A DNA stretch of 64,000 nucleotides from positions 1,100,001 to 1,164,000 of the forward strand of contig NZ_AP022870.1 in assembly GCF_011764545.1 (NCBI RefSeq). Direction: 5' to 3'. This DNA is from Phytohabitans flavus (lineage in GTDB: Bacteria; Actinomycetota; Actinomycetes; Mycobacteriales; Micromonosporaceae). The notes beneath the pieces are model-generated. The model was not told the DNA's origin and searched no databases. It saw only the letters and a list, made by a program, of their open reading frames with translations. Made by a program: the position numbers and the translations under genes. This document shows, one piece after another, positions 29,200 to 38,239 of the stretch; within the stretch, counting starts at the first letter, position 1, and every line of letters begins with the position of its first letter.

Positions 29200-29660
29200 T
29201 GACGCCTCGAAACCGTTCCGCTTCAAAGCGAGTTGGTTCAGCTTGTCAATGCGGTGCTGCAGGCGGGCGGGACTGACGAGGCAAGGTGGATCGAGTGGAA
29301 GGGCACGCTCGACCTGTCTTCTGCAGCGGGACAGCATCACCTTGTTCGCCAGATTCAAGGTTTCGCGAACCGGGACCCAGACTTCGCGGCACGCTGGGCT
29401 GGCGGCTACGCGTATCTGATCGTCGGTGCGGAGCCAGGTGTGGGACAGCCTGCTGGGGTGTCCACGGTCGACGCGGCGACGTTGGAGCCGCAACTCGGCA
29501 AATGGCTACCCGACGAGATCACCTGGAACCTGGACTACGTCCGAATCGGGACGCAGATGTTCTCGTGATCGCGGTTGACCCTCCTGCGCGGGGAGATCCG
29601 ATCCATACCTTGCAGAATACGATCGGCAACCACGTCCCGGGAACAGCGTTCGTCCGTCAT
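29200..29660 (+). pseudogene. AlbA_2/Schlafen-type DNA-binding domain protein, fragment
   Basis: The frame reads LVQLVNAVLQAGGTDEARWI, EWKGTLDLSS, QIQGFANRDPDFAARWAGGY and YLIVGAEPG, then in a second frame VLVIAVDPPARGDPIHTLQN and TAFVRHQ. This is the AlbA_2 (Schlafen-like) N-terminal domain of actinomycete proteins that usually continue with an ATPase or regulatory part. The break at about 29558 is repaired by one extra G. Homology stops at FVRHQ and the rest is missing. Confidence 0.6.
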
Positions 29661-29689
29661 CAGGCCAGCATCGTCACCCCCACGCCAGC

Positions 29690-29861
29690 GGTACCGCGGG
29701 TGCCGACGAGCCAGAACGTGTAGGCGGGTGCCGTTGAGGATCTGGCTGTAGCTGCCCGCGGCCGAACAGGCCAGGGTGCTGGCGGTCTGGGCGGGCGCCG
29801 GGGCGACGAGCAATGCCGCCAGCGTGGCCAACCCGGCGACCACGGCGAGTTTGAGCTTCAT
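29690..29861 (-). pseudogene. Secreted small protein, N-terminal part
   Basis: ATG 29861 starts a clear Sec signal peptide (MKLKLAVVAGLATLAALLVA, cleavage after APAPAQTA) followed by CSAAGSYSQILNGT. After this the best continuation is in another frame (YTFWLVGTRGTAGVGVTMLA, then a stop near 29665), which would make a complete exported protein of about 65 residues. Family not recognised. It is either a tiny secreted protein with a frame error or the start of a truncated one. Confidence 0.4.
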
Positions 29862-29990
29862 GGCTGGGCAACGATATCGGTCAATGAATATCAACGGGTC
29901 GGGCTGTCGTTGCGCGGTCTCCTGCAATGTCTGATGTGGATGGCTGGCCCGGCCCCGCGGCCCGGGCCAGCCTGTCGCGTGCCGGTCGGT

Positions 29991-31016
29991 TCAGAAGACG
30001 TGGACGTCGTACCTGTCCAAGGGCTCGCTGATGGGCTGGAACCACATCTCCGGCGCCGGTGACGCGCAGCTACCGCGGCCGGCGGAGACGAGCCCCAGGG
30101 CGGTGGTGCCGGCGTAGACCGGGCCGCCGCTGTCGCCGGCCTCGGCGCAGGCGGTGGTGTGGACCAGGTTGTAGACGGTGCCTTCGTCCAGGTTGAGGGT
30201 CACGTTGGTCGCGAGCACAAAGCCGGCGCGCGTGCCGGTGGCCCAGCCGCTGCGGTAGATCTGCTGACCCTTGTACGCGTTGCCGGCCCGGGTGATGTCC
30301 TGGCCGTTGTTGACGACGCCGAAGTTGGAGGTGCGGCCGGGAACGAAGTGGTAGATGGCGTAGTCGTCGCCGGGGAAGTAGGCGCTGCTGCGGGTGCCGA
30401 CCTGGTGGCGGCGCGCCGTGTCGCTGTACATGGTCCGGGTGTCGACTCCACAGTGTCCGGCGGTCAGGAAGAAGGACTTGCCGACCCCGTCGTGGACGTG
30501 GAATCCCAGCGAGCACCTGCCGTTCGGGCGGTATATGGGGTCGCCCCCGGCGATGCGGGTGCTGATGGCGCCGGGGACCTGTTCGATGTGGACGGCGTCG
30601 CCGAGGCGGGCCGCCCCGGCGCGGATCCGGGTGAGCGCGGTGCCGGTGACGGTGCTGTCGACGGTCAGCACGACCTTGTTGATCACCGGGTCGACGCCCC
30701 AGGACGTGCCGGGGATCCGGAACTCGCGGTCGAGCTTCCTGATCGCCGCGTTGAGCGTGGCCGTGTCGCGGGGCACGATGCGCGAGATCGCGCCGTAGGC
30801 CTTGACCCGGTTGGCCGCCGCCTTGTTGGTGACGGTGATGACCATGCCGCCGGTCTTGGCGTCGAGGTACACGCCGGGGCTGTCCAGCAGTCGCCCGAAC
30901 TCCGTGGCCGACTCCCCGGTCACGGGCGCGGCGACGGCGGGCGGGGCGTGCAGTGTGCTGATCGCGGTGACGGTCAGGAAGGTGATCGCGGCGGAGCGGA
31001 GCAAAACTTGCAACAT
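29991..31016 (-). CDS. Secreted S1-family serine protease (streptogrisin/alpha-lytic type)
   Basis: The 341-residue preproprotease starts at ATG 31016, with GGAG four bases upstream. A signal peptide ends near APPAVAA and is followed by a pro-region of about 130 residues with alpha-lytic-protease-like prodomain features (SWGVDPVINKVVLTVDSTV). The mature enzyme begins near AGGDPIYRPNGRCSLGFHV. The triad is visible: His in FFLTAGHC, Asp in GDDYAIYHF and Ser in AEAGDSGGPV. It should be exported and self-processed and act as a general extracellular protease. Confidence 0.93.
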   Translation of the reverse strand: MLQVLLRSAAITFLTVTAISTLHAPPAVAAPVTGESATEFGRLLDSPGVYLDAKTGGMVITVTNKAAANRVKAYGAISRIVPRDTATLNAAIRKLDREFRIPGTSWGVDPVINKVVLTVDSTVTGTALTRIRAGAARLGDAVHIEQVPGAISTRIAGGDPIYRPNGRCSLGFHVHDGVGKSFFLTAGHCGVDTRTMYSDTARRHQVGTRSSAYFPGDDYAIYHFVPGRTSNFGVVNNGQDITRAGNAYKGQQIYRSGWATGTRAGFVLATNVTLNLDEGTVYNLVHTTACAEAGDSGGPVYAGTTALGLVSAGRGSCASPAPEMWFQPISEPLDRYDVHVF

Positions 31017-31120
31017 TTTCTCCTCAGAGTTCGCCGGGAGCCGGCGCGGGACTGCCCATCGGACTCCCGCTCAACGTCGGCGCGGCCGGCGGCGTTCAAC
31101 GCGGGTCGGAGAAAGGTGCG

Positions 31121-31500
31121 ATGAGGAAGCGTGCCGGCGTGGCCCTCGGCGCGGCGTTGGCGCTGGCCACGGGCTTGGTGGTCGTGGCGGCGGCGCGGGC
31201 CAGCGCGGCCACTGGCTGCCGGCACCAACGCGACGCCCACCTCGTTCTCGCTCAACGGGGTTGCCTGCACCGGGTCGACCTCGCCGGGTACGCCGACGAC
31301 CAACCCGACGACCGCCGCGCCGCCCACGACGCGGCCCGCCGGGTGGGGTGGCCTGGACGTCCTCGACCAGTGGGGACGTGGACCAACGGTGGGTACACCC
31401 TCTACAACAAACATCTGGGGCAGCGGCGCGGGCAGCCAGACGATCTGGGCGAACTCGTACAGCCACTGGGGCGTGACGGCCAACCCACCCGGACACCGGG
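31121..31500 (+). pseudogene. Glycoside hydrolase family 12 endoglucanase, N-terminal fragment
   Basis: ATG 31121 begins a signal peptide (MRKRAGVALGAALALATGLV). In other frames this continues as a PT-rich linker (TPTTNPTTAAPPTTRPAG) and then the GH12 start WTNGGYTLYN, NIWGSGAGSQTIWANSYSHW, as in secreted endo-beta-glucanases. At least two frame breaks are present, and the catalytic glutamates downstream are missing because the DNA changes at about 31500. Confidence 0.6.
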
Positions 31501-31858
31501 GGTGTGCAGGGCGTCCTCAACGTCGCGCTGCTGCACATGATCCGAGGGCTGAACGGATGCGGCCGGATCACCTCGATGGACTTCCCGCCCGCGACCGGCT
31601 GCTGGTCCACGTCGATCAGTCCGTACCGGCGCAGCCCGGTCAGGCCCTTGATCAAGCCCAGCCAGCCGAGGAGCCTCCTGAACGCCCGCATCGTGTCGAC
31701 TGGCACTGGATGGCCAGCCCCCTCAGCCTGACCACGGTGGCGAGGGCGGCCTCGGCAAAGCGTGACCAGCACGTGTGAGCCGTCGTCGAACGGCGGCCGG
31801 CCGAGTGCTGGCGCAGGCGGTCTAGGCCCGCCCAGGCGACTTCGGGCCAGTTCGGCGG
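31501..31858. other. No convincing gene
   Basis: The minus strand has an open stretch with MRAFRRLLGWLGLIKGLTGL, but the context is frame-broken and unrecognised. No terminal repeats were seen. Confidence 0.4.
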
Positions 31859-32221
31859 TCAGCCAGTGACCAGGCAGAAGGGGTGACCAGCCGGGTCCAG
31901 GAGCACCCGCCACCGGTCGCCGCCGGGCTGGTGGTCCGGCCTGACCGCGCCGAGCCCCAGCGCCAGCTTCTCCGCCGCGTCGAGGTCCCCAACCCTGAGA
32001 TCCAGGTGGAACTGCTGCGGCACGTCCTGGCCGGGCCACCGCGGCGCCCGGTATCCCTCGACCCGCTGGAAGCCCAGGTCGCAGCCGGAACCACCGGTCA
32101 GGGCGACGAACCCGTCGGCGCTGTAGCCGAGCTCCATGCCTGTCATCTCTTGGTAGAACCGGGCCAGCGCTCTCGGGTCGGCGCAGTCCAGGGTCACGCC
32201 TCGCAGCGTGGCGATCGGCAT
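31859..32221 (-). CDS. VOC-family (glyoxalase-like) protein
   Basis: The 120-residue product starts at ATG 32221, with AGGAGG eight bases upstream. It is one vicinal-oxygen-chelate unit: LDCADPRALARFYQEMTGME at the start, FHLDLRVGDLDAAE in the middle and LLDPAGHPFCLVTG at the end. Actinomycetes carry many such small proteins annotated as glyoxalase/bleomycin-resistance-like. The His/Glu metal positions fit a single-domain dimer, but the substrate cannot be inferred. Confidence 0.88.
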   Translation of the reverse strand: MPIATLRGVTLDCADPRALARFYQEMTGMELGYSADGFVALTGGSGCDLGFQRVEGYRAPRWPGQDVPQQFHLDLRVGDLDAAEKLALGLGAVRPDHQPGGDRWRVLLDPAGHPFCLVTG

Positions 32222-32852
32222 CGTCCACTCCTCCTCATCCATGTCCGCTGGCCGTCCAGCGGCCGCAGGTCACCATCCAACCGCACTTGGTGGCCCGCTC
32301 CGCTCATTTTCGGGCGCTGGACAGCGCTCGTCCCGGGCAGCGGTTGTGCGCCGTCGCGCTACCACCCGAACGGGGCGGTTCCGGCCCCCGTGTCGCGGGC
32401 GCCGGCCGGCGGCATGCCTGTGTCGGACGGCGAGGATCGGGCACGACCGTCGCCGATCTTCGGGCCCGGAGGGCGCACCGCGACCTCCCGCCTACACGTC
32501 AACGGGTGACTTCAAGGCGCAGCAGGAATCGTCGCCCGTACAACGTCCCGTACATGTCCGCGACGTATTCGTGCAGGTCAGAACACTCTTGATCTTCAAT
32601 GCGGTCGGAAAAGCCGACGGCACCTACCCCGCCTACAGCCCAGACCGCAACCTGCCCACCCTGCTCGGCTGGCCTGCGTGCCGCATCCGGTTGGGCCCCG
32701 CGAACGTCTGACTAAACCTTGGCGGGTGATCTTGCAAGGGTTCGGACCGTTTACTAGCTGCAGAAAATTTCAGCGCTTCGATACACGGCGCGTTGCTTCT
32801 GGTGCCGCGGGCCGCTGCGGTGTCGCTGAAGTGAGTACGGCACGCTAGCGGC
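32222..32852. other. Intergenic region, possible short gene end on minus strand
   Basis: No frame is convincing. On the minus strand about 32502-32640 reads ECSDLHEYVADMYGTLYGRR followed by FLLRLEVTR and a stop, which has coding-like composition but matches nothing I recognise. Confidence 0.35.
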
Positions 32853-33152
32853 ATGACTGACGCGCTGTCGAGCGAGCTCGGCGAGCAAGACGATCAGCAG
32901 GCGAACCGCAATGCCGTCGCCATGATCACCCTGTGCCTGGACGATCCCGACGACACGGAGGCGGTCGCCGCATACCTGCGGCAGGTCGTCCAGGAACGCG
33001 GCCCGATGGGGATGCTGGAGTTGTTGCCGGCCCTGGTGTGGGTCAGCGCGAACGCGTTGACGATCATGGGCGAAGCGGCTGGCATCGACCCGCGCGAGAC
33101 GCTACGTCAGGTTGGGCAATACCACGCGGACGACCGCAACTACGAAGACTGA
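32853..33152 (+). CDS. Small helical protein of unknown function
   Basis: The 99-residue acidic product has no signal or membrane segment and seems entirely helical (AVAAYLRQVVQERGPMGMLE, then LVWVSANALTIMGEAAGIDP). The ATG is used without a strong Shine-Dalgarno. It is isolated, with unrecognised DNA on both sides. The family was not recognised. Confidence 0.6.
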   Translation: MTDALSSELGEQDDQQANRNAVAMITLCLDDPDDTEAVAAYLRQVVQERGPMGMLELLPALVWVSANALTIMGEAAGIDPRETLRQVGQYHADDRNYED

Positions 33153-33358
33153 AGCACCAGCGCCACCTGCGCCGTCCGGAACCTGCTTTGCGTGTGCAGG
33201 TCGCCGTCTTGGTCAATCTTCGGCCGGACGCGACCCCGTAGACCCTCACGCAGGAGTCCGCCGGACCGACACGCTTGCCTCCGTTCAGACGAACAGCATT
33301 GACAGGTCACGGCTGGCAGCAAAGTGTTCACCGGCAGCTTCGCCCGGCCGCGGGACGT
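33153..33358. other. Intergenic DNA, nothing recognised
   Basis: This short stretch lies between two convergent genes. I see no clear hairpin or gene. Confidence 0.4.
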
Positions 33359-34033
33359 CTATTGGCGGCCGATGGAGTGTCCTTGGCTGCGCAGTCGCCG
33401 TGCCCAGCCCGCGATGGTGTGCCTGGGTACACCGAAGTGTTCCGCGACGGCGGTGATCGAGCCGGTCTGCCGGTAGACATCCATTACCTGTTCCGGCTCG
33501 GGCATCCGCCGGTAGGCGCGTGCGGCTGGTGCGGGGTCGTGTCCAGCCGTCGCCGCCGCGGTGCTTTTCGCCGCGGTGGCCTTCTTCGCAGTGCTGGGTT
33601 TCTTAGCCGGCGCCTTGCGGGCCGCGGATTTGCTGCCGGTGGCCTTCTTGGCCGGCGCGGTCTGTGCGGCGGCCTTGCGGGCTCGCCGCCGGGGAGCGGC
33701 GCTGGTTGGTACGGGGGATGTCGGCGCGGGGTTTGCTGCTGGCGGTTCGGACGATTCGGCGACGCGGTCTGCTGCCGAGGTGGGCGTCGAGATCGGGGTG
33801 GCCGGTTGTAGCGCTTGGGGTTGACCGGCGACGGTCAGCGCGGTGATCAGCAGGCCCAGGTCGATGGGTGGCAGGTCGGTTGGGGCGAGTCCGCCGTCAG
33901 TTTGGGCCCGCACGGTCAGCTCAGTGATGCGGGCCTGACCGGTCGATGTGTCCACCCGTACGGTGGTGTACGCGCTGTCGGCGCCGCCAGCTGCGGCGTC
34001 GTCCGGCGTGATCGTGATGACGAATCTACTCAT
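33359..34033 (-). CDS. Histone-H1-like Lys/Ala-rich protein with a C-terminal HTH
   Basis: The 224-residue product starts at ATG 34033 behind AAGGAGG. Residues 1-70 are a small beta-rich domain (MSRFVITITPDDAAAGGADS). Residues 110-165 are a Lys/Ala/Pro repeat tail like eukaryotic histone H1 or the actinomycete HupS tail (AKKATGSKSAARKAPAKKPS). Residues 175-220 form a helix-turn-helix (MPEPEQVMDVYRQTGSITAV, then HFGVPRHTIAGWARRLRSQG). The likely role is sequence-tolerant DNA binding plus a specific HTH contact, in nucleoid organisation or regulation. It stands alone. Confidence 0.75.
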   Translation of the reverse strand: MSRFVITITPDDAAAGGADSAYTTVRVDTSTGQARITELTVRAQTDGGLAPTDLPPIDLGLLITALTVAGQPQALQPATPISTPTSAADRVAESSEPPAANPAPTSPVPTSAAPRRRARKAAAQTAPAKKATGSKSAARKAPAKKPSTAKKATAAKSTAAATAGHDPAPAARAYRRMPEPEQVMDVYRQTGSITAVAEHFGVPRHTIAGWARRLRSQGHSIGRQ

Positions 34034-34532
34034 GAAAGCCTCCTTATTGGTCGGCTCAGCTCTCCCACACCATCGCGTCGACTGCTGCGATCACGTGCCA
34101 TACCGGGGTTGGGAAGAGCCTGGCCCCTACTGGTCGATCACCAGAGCCTACATTTGAATCGGCCGTGCTGTGCCGCGAAAGGCTAGCCGAGGTGCGTGGC
34201 TTGGCCAAATCAGACGGCGCTTCTGACGCCCCGATGGGTCCGTGCCCCGGCCGAGGCAGGTGCGTCGGCCGTGCGGCAGAGATGCCGAGACCGACCGAAG
34301 TCGCCGTTGCGTCCGGGCCGCGGCTGTGGCATCAGTCATCCGCAGCCGGTGTGCTGTGTGGGCTGTAGAAACCCGGGGATCGGATCGCCGCAGGGTCTGC
34401 GCGGTGCGCGGCGGGCAGCGAAGTACAGCATCGCCGGCCCGACGAGCAGAGCCGTCTTGGCTGGCATGACCTGTTTCTTACGGACGGCACATCGGCACAT
34501 CGGGCCAATCCCGACCACAATGGAGACGCCCC
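34034..34532. other. Intergenic region, nothing recognised
   Basis: Frames here lack good starts and recognisable sequence. The DNA joins the promoter side of the H1-like gene to the start of an integrase remnant. No attachment-site repeat could be found. Confidence 0.4.
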
Positions 34533-35480
34533 GTGAAAGGAACCACGTTCAAATGCTGCGGATGCCGCGACCCGCGGACCAGCCGGCAGCTCGGCCAGAA
34601 ATGCCCGCGGTTGCGCCGCGACGGTGGTGCCTGGTCCCGCAGTCACGGCGACTGGTATTGGCAGTACGAGCTACCGGCCCGCGAGGACGGCGCCCGCCCG
34701 CCGGCCGCTGCGACACGGAACCTACGCCAGCCAGGACGACGCCAACACGGTCCTGGACCGTGTCCGTGCCGCGTTCGCGGTGCCCGACCCGGCTGACAAG
34801 AGTGCCGTGCGGCGGGTCGGCGACCTCATCGAAGCGGCCGTCAAGGCCGGGCACACCGTGCCCTCCCAGGACGAGGTACGCCGCGCTCTGCACCTGGACC
34901 TCGATCCGCAGGATCTGCCCACCATGGCGGACTACCTGACCCGCTGGCTGGCCGGTCGCAAGAAGATCAAGGCCGGTACCCGCCGCTCGTACGAGTCCCA
35001 CATCCGCCTCTACCTGATCCCGTACCTGGGCCAGTGGCGCATCGATCACCTCCGGCCAGGCCACATCGACGCCATGTACGACGCGATCGAGGAACGCAAC
35101 ACCGCCATCCGCACCCTGCGCGCCGGCCGCGACCCCAGGCAACGGGACGAGGTCAAGGCGCAACGGGTCGTCGGCCCGGCCACCCAGCACCGCATCCACG
35201 CGACCTTGCGCAAGGCCCTCAACGACCATGCGCGGCCGCGACCGGCTCAGGGATACCAACCCCGCGCTCATGGTCGAGCTCCCGACCGCCAGGGCACCCA
35301 AGCCCATGCTGTGGACAGATGAACGGGTCAACACGTGGCGCGAGACCGGGAAGATCCCAGCCCGGTCATGGTGTGGACACCGCAGCACACCAGGGCGTTC
35401 CTGGACCACAGCCACGACGCCGACGACCGGCTCTACGCCTTCTACCACCTGACCGTGTTCACCGGGCATGTCGGCAGATC
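34533..35480 (+). pseudogene. Tyrosine-type site-specific integrase, truncated and frame-broken
   Basis: GTG 34533 begins an N-terminal Cys-rich part (TTFKCCGCRDPRTSRQLGQK). Later frames give an AP2-like linker (HGTYASQDDANTVLDRVRAA), the core-binding domain (TMADYLTRWLAGRKKIKAGT, then YLGQWRIDHLRPGHIDAMYD) and the edge of the catalytic domain (RAFLDHSHDADDRLYAFYHL, TVFTG). The catalytic Arg, His and Tyr are all missing. One break, at CCC 35356-35358, is repaired by one base. It is the same broad family as the remnant at 19440-20193, but not a close copy. Confidence 0.78.
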
Positions 35481-35485
35481 GAGGA

Positions 35486-37060
35486 TCATTCGGCGGCGTG
35501 GCGCTCGCCTTGGGTGGTCCAGGTGGCCAGCAGTTGGCGCATCCGGCCGCGGACGCTGGGGTCGGGTTCGATCATGCTCGCGTGCTGCAGCGCGGCGACG
35601 ACGTGGTCCGCAATGGTGTCTGGGGGCCAGGCAGTGAGGGCCCGGATGGCCATGTTGCGGTTGCGGATGGTGGGGTTGGCCAACGCGATTCTGATCAGCG
35701 ACCAGCCTTTGCCCGGGTGGGCGTCGAGGCGGCTGACGATCAGGTCGAGGATGTGGTGTGGCTGGTCGGCGCGCAGCCCGACGTCGAGGGTAGGCCCGTT
35801 GGCGAGGTGGTCCAGGGGCAGCAGTTGGTGGGCGAGTACCAGGACGTCGTCGATGTCATCGGTGAGTGCCTGCCAGAGGTAGCCGTCGTCGGGATGCTGG
35901 TGCACGCGGGCGCGGATACGGGTGCGGGTCGGGATGCCCAGTTGCCGGGCCGGCCAGATCGCCAGCCGGAACTGGGGCAGGTCCGGGCTGTCCATGGCAT
36001 GGTCGACGGCGAGCAACCAGTCGGATTGCTCGACCAGCCGGTCACAGGTACGCCGCATTCGCGCGCGGTGGGTGTCCGTCCAGTTCAGGCTCACGGCCTG
36101 GTCGGAGGTGAGGAAGCGGGCCAGCCGTAGAACGACGTCGACCCGGGTGAGGCTGGGTGGCCGTTGGGTGACGAGGGTGAGGTACTGGTCGATGGTTTCC
36201 GGCGCGGCGGGGTAGTCGGTGATGTCTTTGGCCGGCCCGCCGAGGCAGAGGGCGGCCAGGATGTCCCCGGCGCCGTCGAGGAGTTCGTCATCCACGGGCG
36301 GCGTCGTCAGCGCGGAAAGCAGGTCTCCGGTGGTGGCGGCGAGATGGGCGAGGTACTCGTCCATGATCCGGTTGCGGAAGCCGTGGCGCAGTAGCCACGC
36401 CTTGATCTGTGGGTCTTGGGTGCCGGCCAGTCGTCGAACGGTTTGGATGCGACCCCAGCCGGCTACCCGCGCGGCGAGGTCGAACAGCGCCTGGTCGCGG
36501 TCGGGTTGTGAGCGCGTCAATGCGACGGCGGCGTAGAGGCTGAGGTCTTCCAGGCTGCCCAGCAGGAGCAGCAGGTCCCGGTCGCGATGGTCGCCGGCCA
36601 AGCCGAGCAGCAGGATGCCCAGGGCGACCGCGTTGCGGCGGGTGCCGTACTCGGAGAGCCATCGCCCAATCTGGCGCAGATGTTCGGCGGGCAGGTTTCG
36701 CCCAGTCAGTTCGCTGGTGACGGCGTCCGCGATCGGTAACGGGTCCTGGTCGGCAGCGACGTCGTGCAGGTGCTGGAGTGCGGTGGTCGTGGGCGGGCCG
36801 GTCACCAGGTTGTCGATCAGGTGGGCGAGTGTCGTCGCAGCCGGCATGTCGGGGTTGACACCGGAGTGGTGGGTGCGGACGCCGTCGAGGACGGCCCCGG
36901 ACATGAGCGTCCGTCGCCGGGCACGGTCCTCGTCGGGTAGTGGATAGCCACCGTGGGGCAAGGGGCCAGGTCCGTGCAGGGCTGTCAGTGCGATCGCGTG
37001 GGCGAGGTAGGTCGGACGCTGATCGTCGGCGGGTGGAAGCCGCCACGCTGCGGCCGTCAT
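35486..37060 (-). CDS. Large helical protein of unknown function (HEAT-like)
   Basis: The 524-residue product is almost wholly alpha-helical with repeated paired helices rich in Leu/Ala/Arg (LHDVAADQDPLPIADAVTSE, LRQIGRWLSEYGTRRNAVAL, RLAGTQDPQIKAWLLRHGFR). It ends with ANPTIRNRNMAIRALTAWPP, which looks like a HEAT repeat. No signal peptide, membrane span or catalytic motif is visible. Such solenoids usually bind proteins or nucleic acids. Its stop lies 6 bases past the truncated integrase, so the gene may be cargo of the lost element. The family was not recognised. Confidence 0.65.
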   Translation of the reverse strand: MTAAAWRLPPADDQRPTYLAHAIALTALHGPGPLPHGGYPLPDEDRARRRTLMSGAVLDGVRTHHSGVNPDMPAATTLAHLIDNLVTGPPTTTALQHLHDVAADQDPLPIADAVTSELTGRNLPAEHLRQIGRWLSEYGTRRNAVALGILLLGLAGDHRDRDLLLLLGSLEDLSLYAAVALTRSQPDRDQALFDLAARVAGWGRIQTVRRLAGTQDPQIKAWLLRHGFRNRIMDEYLAHLAATTGDLLSALTTPPVDDELLDGAGDILAALCLGGPAKDITDYPAAPETIDQYLTLVTQRPPSLTRVDVVLRLARFLTSDQAVSLNWTDTHRARMRRTCDRLVEQSDWLLAVDHAMDSPDLPQFRLAIWPARQLGIPTRTRIRARVHQHPDDGYLWQALTDDIDDVLVLAHQLLPLDHLANGPTLDVGLRADQPHHILDLIVSRLDAHPGKGWSLIRIALANPTIRNRNMAIRALTAWPPDTIADHVVAALQHASMIEPDPSVRGRMRQLLATWTTQGERHAAE

Positions 37061-37543
37061 GCCACTGGGCGGTGGCCGCCCTTCACCTTGAGCATCATGC
37101 GATCATGATGGAGGACGAGGGTGCCGGCGCGCAACACGTGGTCTGCGGCCCGCGTGGCTCGGAGAGCCCCGCGTGACCCAGAACCTCGCTCGTTAGCCAT
37201 TCGTACTGACCTGGCCGGCGTTGAGCCTGAGGTTGGGCATGCCGAGGTTGACGATGGTCTTGCTAGCGGCGGCCTCGCGCATCGCCTCCAGTTTCTGCGA
37301 GGCTGCGGCCTCGCAGATCCGGGCACACCGTCAGATGGGAGCGCGCTGATCCATCTCTACGGAGCGATGCGGCAGCTTGGCGGGAGTCCACGCCAACTCG
37401 TAGTCGCAGGTGGCGCTGGTGGCCAGAAATGGGGCCTTCAGGGTCCGGCAGGGGCGTCGATCAGCTGGCGTGTTTGGCGTGCTGGATGGAGCGTAGGACG
37501 CGGCCCCGATGCTGCCGCCCACCACTCACGGCCAGTTTTCATG
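37061..37543. other. Intergenic region, nothing recognised
   Basis: This stretch is upstream of the helical orphan gene. A minus-strand frame with SQKLEAMREAAASKTIVNLG has protein-like composition but no start, and no family is recognised. Confidence 0.35.
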
Positions 37544-37660
37544 TCAGGTGCTGGTGAGCACGCCGGCGGCGGGATCAGATTGTGGGCCATCGCGGCCAGG
37601 GTGAGCCAGGCGGCATTGGCGGCGCGGATTACGTGAGCGGGCCGCCTCGGCGGCCCGCCT
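37544..37660 (-). mobile_element. IS1380-family transposase, C-terminal fragment
   Basis: The minus strand reads VIRAANAAWLTLAAMAHNLI, and one added base continues it as RAAGVLTST and a stop at 37544. This is the conserved C-terminal helix of IS1380 transposases (aN.aWl.laalAhNL.Raag). Only about 40 residues remain. Confidence 0.55.
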
Positions 37661-38239
37661 TGAAGATGTGCAGAGGGTCTGCGGTGCCTCGGCGACACGC
37701 CTACAGCCTGCCTGGCACCGCTGTCAACCCGGCGGTGCAGTCGCCGCTGCTGCCGAGTTTCTCGCCAGGTCTCACCGGTGTTCGCGGCCAAATGTCGATC
37801 CGCGTGGGTCTCGCCTTCCTTTGGGAGCGCTGGGTGAGGGGGTGTGCGGCCGTATAGGTGGAGCGAATTCTGCGGTATGTGTTGCGCTGGGGGAAAGGCC
37901 ATCTCATTTGGTGCCGTAGCATTGGCTGTGGCGGCGTAGTCGGCCATCCGCAAACACGGCTGCGCCGCCTTTGTCAGCGGACGCGAAATCCTGATGACCG
38001 TTGACACCTTTCGCGTGATGTCGACGTCCTGCCACCGCCGTCACGCTCATTCCGTACCGCACCTGAGCGCGGTATCGCTGCGCGTACGGGCCCGCGACAC
38101 GGCCGGCAACGCGATCGAGCAGGCCGTGCTCCGCGCGTACGGGCTGCGGTGATGCGACCGGCCGGCGCTTGCCCGTTACTCCCGCTGGTAACAGGCGATC
38201 GGGCAAAGCGTTCAGCACCTCGTCGCCGACCTCATTAGG
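37661..38239. other. Intergenic region upstream of the kinase gene
   Basis: No coding frame is convincing. It includes the promoter region of the Ser/Thr kinase; I could not pick a clear -35/-10. Confidence 0.4.

Noticed and set aside
35866..37060. Plus-strand ORFs opposite the helical orphan gene
   Set aside because: They lack recognisable sequence, while the minus strand has a full-length frame with a coherent helical pattern.
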